A DNA stretch of 18,349 nt from Anaerolineaceae bacterium UBA5311. Lineage in GTDB: Bacteria; Chloroflexota; Anaerolineae; Anaerolineales; Anaerolineaceae. The position numbers and the translations under genes were made by a program. Positions 14,371 through 18,349 of the stretch are shown in pieces; within the stretch, counting starts at the first letter, position 1; each line of letters opens with the position of its first letter. Location: positions 1-18,349 of the forward strand of contig DHRN01000011.1 of assembly GCA_002411175.1 (NCBI GenBank), in the 5' to 3' direction. The notes beneath the pieces are model-generated. The model worked only from the letters and a program-made list of their open reading frames with translations. It made no database searches and was not told the origin of the DNA.

Positions 14371-17262
14371 TTAGGAGATAGGTTGGTCAAAGTAACCAGC
14401 ATCGCGTTTGACCAATTCGTCGAACCAAGGCAACAGGGGATGTATTGACTCGATTTCACGAATGCCTTCACGGATTTTCGTTCGGTCAGGCGTTGAGAGC
14501 AGGTCGAGATACTGGCGCTGCCAACGCTTGAAGACGGATACATCTTTTTTTCCTGGGTGGAGCAGCTCATCAACCCTGGTCAACGTAAACACCAGGTCGC
14601 CCGCGCTGTTTTGCGCCAGTCGGGTGCGTGCCATCGAAGTTTCGTTGATCACATCGAAGTTGCGCAGCAGGGAACGAACGGAGCGCAACAGCGTAAGCAA
14701 AGTCTGATTGATCTCACTGAAGACGCTTTGCTGCTGTTGGGCAAGCCAGGTCAATGAAGGAGAGTTGAAGCGGGGTATTTCCTGCCAAAAACGGAAGAAG
14801 GAGGCTTGCGCCTGGTCCAGATGATAGCTGAGATCGTTCAATAGTTGGGGGAACAAGCCCTGGTATTCTATTTTTTGCCAGAGTGTCGAAAAACTAAACA
14901 AATGACTCTGTGCTTCTGAAAGGGCAGGAAAATGAGGGTTTAAGATTCTCTTGTAGCGTGCGGAATTAATCCGTCTCTGTTTTAGCTCAGTCAGAGCAGG
15001 CAAAATCTCATTATTCCATTGCCTGGTGGTCTTTTTCATGTCTTTCAGAACCAACCAATCATTTGAAAAGGTTGCGCTTAACTCTGAGAGAAGGAACCAG
15101 TCGCCTGCTTCGGCGGTAGTTTTCCAACGATTTATCCTGTCAAGAACTTCATGAGCTTCTGTAACACACTGATGATCCTGCTGTGGAAACTCATCAAGCG
15201 ATGACAAGGTGCTCTCCCGCGGAATGCTGGAAAAAGCGAAAAGAAATTCCTCTGCCAACTCTTTATAGCTGCCATACCAGGCAGGCAGCTGCTTTCTGAT
15301 TGCTTCAAGGGAGACGTTGGCAGGCTCTTTCTGCTTTAGTTCGAAGTAGAAAACTTTGAGCACATCCAGCTGTTCAGTGGAAAGCTGCAGCCCTTCAATC
15401 TTCCTGACAGATAGCCTAAGACGCAGGTTTCCCTGGTAGAGCCACTGTGTAGGCCAGTTTTGCGCTTCAGCCTGTTGTCGGAGGGTGTCCAGGCTGAGCG
15501 CGTTAATCATCGCGAGCAGTAAAGCGTTGTACGTGTTTTGCCATTGAGTCAGATTAATATGGGTGGTGATGGAGCTTTGGTAATCGTAGAGATCCTGGGC
15601 AAATTCGGTCAGAGTTTGATCCTTGCCCGGACCATTTTCGAATTGGCTGATTTTTTCCTGCATTTCGCAGAGCGCATCCGCAAAAAGCAGCAGATAATCC
15701 AGTGTTGGTTCTGTGATGTAGAACTTCCGGATCGCTTTTTGGCAGCCTTCCAGTTCGGCGCTGTTCCAGCATTGGTAGATCTCGCGGATCAGGATCATCG
15801 CTTTTTGCAATTGGTTGTTGAGATTGGCTGGAATTTTAAGATGAATCGCGCTGGCATTGCTGAGCAGCTGTTTGAGAGACAGGAATTTTGCTCCCAGGGC
15901 TTCGTTTTCAGGAAGTTGTGCCCAATGGGATGCCAGATTGCGTAGAGCGACTTCGATTTGACTGATTTTTTCCGAGAGCAACCGAGCGGATGGGTCAGCG
16001 CTCTGGTTTAGAAGGTTTACCTGTACGTTCAGAATCCCCGCGAAAGCGAGCATCTCTGCATAGACGGTTTGGGAAGATTCAGAGCCATCATACATTTTGC
16101 GCATAGCATAAATTGCCTGCCCGAGAATGGAGGCATCTTTACCATCTGCTATCAATCTTCTGGAGAGCCAGACCGCTTCAACCCAATTATTATCAAGAAT
16201 AAATGAAATCAATTCTTCAAGCGATTGTGTATTGAGTGATAATTTCGAGTTCAGAACGTATTCAGCCAACTTCCATCCGTCCGGGATCTTGATGGCAAGG
16301 TATTTGTTAAGCAGCACAAAAAGCTCCTGGACTTCGGCAGGCTGGTTGTTTTTGACAAACGATAGCAGCAAAGCCTGCGCGGAGGAAAAAATACCATCCG
16401 AAGAGACCTTGATTCCAAGCCCGTTCAGTTCTTTGCGCAGCTCGAGGGTTTGCCGCAGTGCGTCGTTATCGGCAAAAGCGCGGGAAAACCGTTGGAAAAG
16501 CAACCCATATTCAGTGGCACGCATGCTCAGGTAAGTTTCCAGATATTCGACACGCATCTGCAATTGTTTGATGTCCTGCAGGTCCAGGTCGGTTACCGAA
16601 ACGGGCAAACCGAGGTCCTGCACAAGGTGAGGGGAGGTTTGGTCGAGCAAATTCCGCCCTTCGTCGAAGAGCTGCTGGTAATCCTGCCAGATCGGGCTGT
16701 TTTTAAGGTCCGGCTGGGGTTGGTGGAAGAGACCGTTTCCCCAGTCGATGAAACTCATCGTATTGCTGTTTTGATCCCAGAAAATATGGTCCATCTTGAC
16801 ATCGTTCCAGACCACACCCTTGCTGTGGGCTTGTTGAAGCAGCAGCAGCGTGCTCGAGAGCACCTTTACCAGAACGTTTTGCGGAATCGCTTCGCCGCTT
16901 TCGTGCCGGGCTGCCAGAAGGCTGTTGATCGAAAGCCCCTGGATCTCCTCACTGACGATGAAAAGATGGGCAGTCTTTGATGTGCCTTCGATGCTCTGAT
17001 CGAGCAGGGTTGGGGTGTGAATGGTCAGTCCGTTTTTGGAGTAATCGAGACCACCGAGAGCGTTCAGGATTTTACCTTCAGTCTCAATTTGGCTTGCCTG
17101 GCGGACGATCGTCCCGCCGGACACATTTTGGAGCGGTCGTTTCATCACGCCTTGCAGGTTGCCGGGCTGGGAGGTGACACGTAACACTTCGCCAGCGTCA
17201 CCGCTGCCGATTAATTCCTGGATCTGCCAGACCCGTTCCCGTCCGTTGACTGTTTTTGCCAT
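14371..17262 (-). CDS. Large kinase-like protein with long helical C-terminal region
   Basis: A 963-residue protein. Residues 1-215 read as a Ser/Thr kinase-like domain: Gly loop GSGDAGEV (19-26), VMK with Lys41, a helix-C Glu near 60-62, AHSKGVVWNDVKMDHIFWD (145-163) as catalytic loop, and FIDWGNG (171-177) as metal loop. Asp154, Lys156 and Asp173 are kept, but HRD is WND and the Asn is His159. The remaining 750 residues appear almost wholly helical and rich in Leu, Gln and Glu, with no membrane segment and no family I recognise; they could be a repeat scaffold for partners. I prefer ATG 17262: a TATAAT box lies 7 bases upstream, which would give a leaderless message. A TTG at 17289 would add 9 residues but has no clear ribosome binding site. 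It heads the five-gene minus-strand run ending with lon. Confidence 0.75.
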   Translation of the reverse strand: MAKTVNGRERVWQIQELIGSGDAGEVLRVTSQPGNLQGVMKRPLQNVSGGTIVRQASQIETEGKILNALGGLDYSKNGLTIHTPTLLDQSIEGTSKTAHLFIVSEEIQGLSINSLLAARHESGEAIPQNVLVKVLSSTLLLLQQAHSKGVVWNDVKMDHIFWDQNSNTMSFIDWGNGLFHQPQPDLKNSPIWQDYQQLFDEGRNLLDQTSPHLVQDLGLPVSVTDLDLQDIKQLQMRVEYLETYLSMRATEYGLLFQRFSRAFADNDALRQTLELRKELNGLGIKVSSDGIFSSAQALLLSFVKNNQPAEVQELFVLLNKYLAIKIPDGWKLAEYVLNSKLSLNTQSLEELISFILDNNWVEAVWLSRRLIADGKDASILGQAIYAMRKMYDGSESSQTVYAEMLAFAGILNVQVNLLNQSADPSARLLSEKISQIEVALRNLASHWAQLPENEALGAKFLSLKQLLSNASAIHLKIPANLNNQLQKAMILIREIYQCWNSAELEGCQKAIRKFYITEPTLDYLLLFADALCEMQEKISQFENGPGKDQTLTEFAQDLYDYQSSITTHINLTQWQNTYNALLLAMINALSLDTLRQQAEAQNWPTQWLYQGNLRLRLSVRKIEGLQLSTEQLDVLKVFYFELKQKEPANVSLEAIRKQLPAWYGSYKELAEEFLFAFSSIPRESTLSSLDEFPQQDHQCVTEAHEVLDRINRWKTTAEAGDWFLLSELSATFSNDWLVLKDMKKTTRQWNNEILPALTELKQRRINSARYKRILNPHFPALSEAQSHLFSFSTLWQKIEYQGLFPQLLNDLSYHLDQAQASFFRFWQEIPRFNSPSLTWLAQQQQSVFSEINQTLLTLLRSVRSLLRNFDVINETSMARTRLAQNSAGDLVFTLTRVDELLHPGKKDVSVFKRWQRQYLDLLSTPDRTKIREGIREIESIHPLLPWFDELVKRDAGYFDQPIS

Positions 17263-17269
17263 GTGGTGA

Positions 17270-17275
17270 ATTATA
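17270..17275 (-). promoter_or_regulatory. -10 box for a probably leaderless message of the kinase operon
   Basis: On the minus strand a perfect TATAAT (17275 down to 17270) is followed by TTCACCAC and then the ATG at 17262. Transcription normally starts 6-8 bases past the box, that is at or one base before this ATG. No Shine-Dalgarno sequence is present between them. The -35 region (TTTTCG at the right distance) is a poor match, so strength or activator need is unclear. Confidence 0.45.
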
Positions 17276-17300
17276 AGATAGTCGGACAAACACGAAAAAC

Positions 17301-17343
17301 CCAGCCTTGACAGAGCAGAAGACGGTCACAGGCGAAAGGCTGG
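17301..17343 (-). terminator. Inverted repeat, possible weak terminator or operator upstream of the kinase operon
   Basis: CCAGCCTT (17301-17308) pairs with AAGGCTGG (17336-17343) around a 27-base loop. Read on the minus strand, the stem is followed closely by TTTTT, so it could end a transcript arriving from beyond the right edge. It also lies just upstream of the -35 position of the putative kinase-operon promoter. The long loop makes the terminator reading uncertain. Confidence 0.3.
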
Positions 17344-17388
17344 CATGCACAATAGTTTGCCTGAATTTGACCTTTGTCCCGTTGCGTT

Positions 17389-17442
17389 GATGCGATGTTG
17401 TTGTAGGGAACGCGGCTTGTCCCGTTCCGGCGAAGCCATCTT
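17389..17442 (+). repeat. Isolated copy of the 43-bp hairpin repeat
   Basis: This copy begins with GCGATGTTGTTGTAGGGAAC and continues through the core at 17406-17436. It matches the tandem copies at 17550-17750 almost base for base, including the flank GATGTTGTTGTA. It is separated from them by about 110 bases holding a different hairpin. Confidence 0.85.
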
Positions 17443-17502
17443 TTCGATGTCTATGTGGGGATGATCCCTTCTGTTTTCCGTTGTGTTGATTGTGAATTTT
17501 GT

Positions 17503-17523
17503 GGAAGGGGTCGAGCCCCTTCC
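17503..17523. repeat. Perfect 8-bp hairpin GGAAGGGG / CCCCTTCC
   Basis: The arms at 17503-17510 and 17516-17523 flank the loop TCGAG. The right flank reads CTAC, the reverse complement of the GTAG that precedes the 43-bp units, so this may be a related mobile hairpin inserted in the opposite direction. Just after it lies TGATAA-CAA-TTATCA (17532-17546), another short palindrome. Confidence 0.6.
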
Positions 17524-17549
17524 CTACTTAATGATAACAATTATCACAT

Positions 17550-17750
17550 GGGAACGCGGCTTGCGTGATCCGGCGAAGCGATGTTGTTGTAGGGAACGCG
17601 GCTTGTCCCGTTCCGGCGAAGCGATCTTTCCGTAGGGAACGCGGCTTGTCCGGTTCCGGCGAAGCGATGTTGTTGTAGGGAACGCGGCTTGTCCCGTTCC
17701 GGCAGAGCCATCTTTCCGTAACCAACTCGGCTTGCCCGTTCCGGCTAAGG
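17550..17750 (+). repeat. Tandem array of about 43-bp hairpin-forming repeats (five units)
   Basis: Units start with GGGAACGCGGCTTG at 17550, 17592, 17635 and 17678, and a degenerate one at about 17720 (ACCAACTCGGCTTG). Each core contains GGAACG and CGTTCC arms with an inner GG/CC pair, giving an 8-bp hairpin with one bulged C, followed by GGCGAAGC. The linkers alternate between GATGTTGTTGTA and GATCTTTCCGTA, so there is a higher-order period of about 85 bp. The unit at 17550 has a diverged right arm (GTGATCC) and the one at 17635 a C-to-G change (CCGGTTCC). No coding potential is evident. The array lacks the unique spacers of a CRISPR. Confidence 0.85.
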
Positions 17751-17776
17751 TGAAAAATTGCGATATTTTGGCGGAT

Positions 17777-17823
17777 TGTGGGCACGATATGGATTATGTA
17801 ATCCAAGGTTCGTGGTGCCCCCA
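17777..17823. repeat. Long imperfect palindrome with a perfect 7-bp inner stem
   Basis: The inner arms TGGATTA (17790-17796) and TAATCCA (17799-17805) are perfect around TG. The outer arms TGTGGGCAC (17777-17785) and GTGCCCCCA (17815-17823) pair with one mismatch, with an extra GA/TC between them. It could extrude as a cruciform or be a miniature palindromic element. No open reading frame or T-run accompanies it. Confidence 0.6.
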
Positions 17824-17890
17824 ATTACGCCCTACGAGAGTTCACAAAGGTTGGAATTACTGCAAACATAAATACGTAATGCGGGAATAA

Positions 17891-18349
17891 AAAATACCCC
17901 CGGAGAGACAGGGTCCCCTGAAAGGGGATTCGAACTCCCAACCAACTGGCGTCTGTCCCCTCCGCGGGGATTCGAAGCCGGTGTGTGTTTATTAATTAAC
18001 AAAATACCCCCGGAGAGACAGGGTCCCCTGAAAGGAGATTCGAACTCCCAACCAATTGGCGTCTGTCCCCTCCGCGGGGATTCGAAGCCAGTGTGTGTTT
18101 ATTAATTAACAAAATACCCCCGGAGAGACACAGTCCCCTGAAAGGGGATTCGAACTCCCAACCAACTGGCGTCTGTCCCCTCCGCGGGGATTCGAAGCCA
18201 GTGTGTGGTCACCAAATAATAAAATACCCCTGGAGAGATTCGAACTCCCAACCAATTGGCGTCTGTCCCCTCTGCGGGGATTCGAAGCCAGTGTGTGGTC
18301 ACCAAATAATAAAATACCCCCGGAGAGATTCGAACTCCCAACCAACTGG
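17891..18349 (-). repeat. Tandem array of 110/90-bp tRNA-like repeats, running off the window edge
   Basis: Units begin with AAAATACCCC (plus strand) at 17891, 18001, 18111, 18221 and 18311: three of 110 bp, one of 90 bp and one cut by the window end. On the minus strand each ends with GGGAG-TTCGAA, the start of a tRNA T-arm, and then CTCTCC(G/A)GGGGTA, like the 3' acceptor strand. An upstream ACTGG-CTTCGAA and a CCAGT look like a split anticodon arm. In the first three units a 20-bp hairpin segment interrupts the T-arm; in the last two it is absent and the T-arm is intact. Two spacer types occur: GTTTATTAATTAAC after units 1 and 2, and GGTCACCAAATAAT after units 3 and 4. No complete tRNA can be folded from any unit. 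Confidence 0.85.

Noticed and set aside
17528..17824. 98-codon minus-strand frame across the 43-bp repeats
   Set aside because: The protein is only a translation of the repeats and changes frame between units; no ribosome binding site.
18102..18345. Two overlapping minus-strand reading frames of 79 codons in the right-end repeats
   Set aside because: They simply translate the tRNA-like repeat (VGSSNLS is the usual translation of a T-arm) and repeat with the DNA period; no start signal is present.
17550..18349. CRISPR array
   Set aside because: The units are contiguous repeats with two alternating or shared linkers, not a conserved repeat with unique spacers, and no cas gene is nearby.
17891..18349. 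Functional tRNA genes on the minus strand
   Set aside because: Only 3' portions are present; no matching 5' acceptor strand or D-arm lies upstream in any unit, and insertions break the arms. A real tRNA could lie past the right edge.

Overview
The window looks like a chromosomal segment of a Chloroflexota bacterium, most likely class Anaerolineae. The grounds are moderate GC content, the recG-coaD-coiled-coil gene order, a membrane protein with a Thr/Pro-repeat stalk typical of that class, and divergent kinase-like proteins. The taxonomic call is an inference from gene style; no rRNA or marker search was possible.

Left part, plus strand (1-7450). After a gene-free leader with several inverted repeats comes a transaldolase-family protein. 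Next is a two-gene unit (yqeB-yqeC type) of the selenium-dependent molybdenum hydroxylase accessory system. Then follow recG (DNA branch-migration helicase) and coaD (coenzyme A synthesis), overlapping by one base, and a small coiled-coil protein whose N-terminus recalls actinobacterial SepIVA/DivIVA-like proteins. A strong 13-bp hairpin terminator separates this block from the convergent block.

Right part, minus strand (7473-17262). Five genes are packed head to tail with gaps of 35, 32, -8 and 20 bases. Transcription order is: a 963-residue kinase-like protein with a long helical C-terminus; a 336-residue kinase-like protein; a 647-residue protein (helical/TPR-like cytoplasmic part, one membrane helix, Thr/Pro stalk, small outer domain); folC (folylpolyglutamate synthase); and lon (ATP-dependent protease). 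The first three look like a dedicated membrane-linked signalling module. Both kinase-like proteins share unusual active-site changes: His replaces the metal-binding Asn of the catalytic loop, and DFG becomes DWG or DWN. This is the best candidate for an undescribed system here. A TATAAT box placed so that transcription would begin at or beside the first ATG suggests a leaderless message.

Right end (17263-18349). This is over 1 kb without a gene, made almost entirely of repeats: a tandem array of about 43-bp hairpin-forming units, further palindromes, and at least four and a half copies of a 90-110-bp unit. On the minus strand that unit looks like the 3' half of a tRNA interrupted by small GC-rich hairpin segments, one of which is cleanly absent from two copies.
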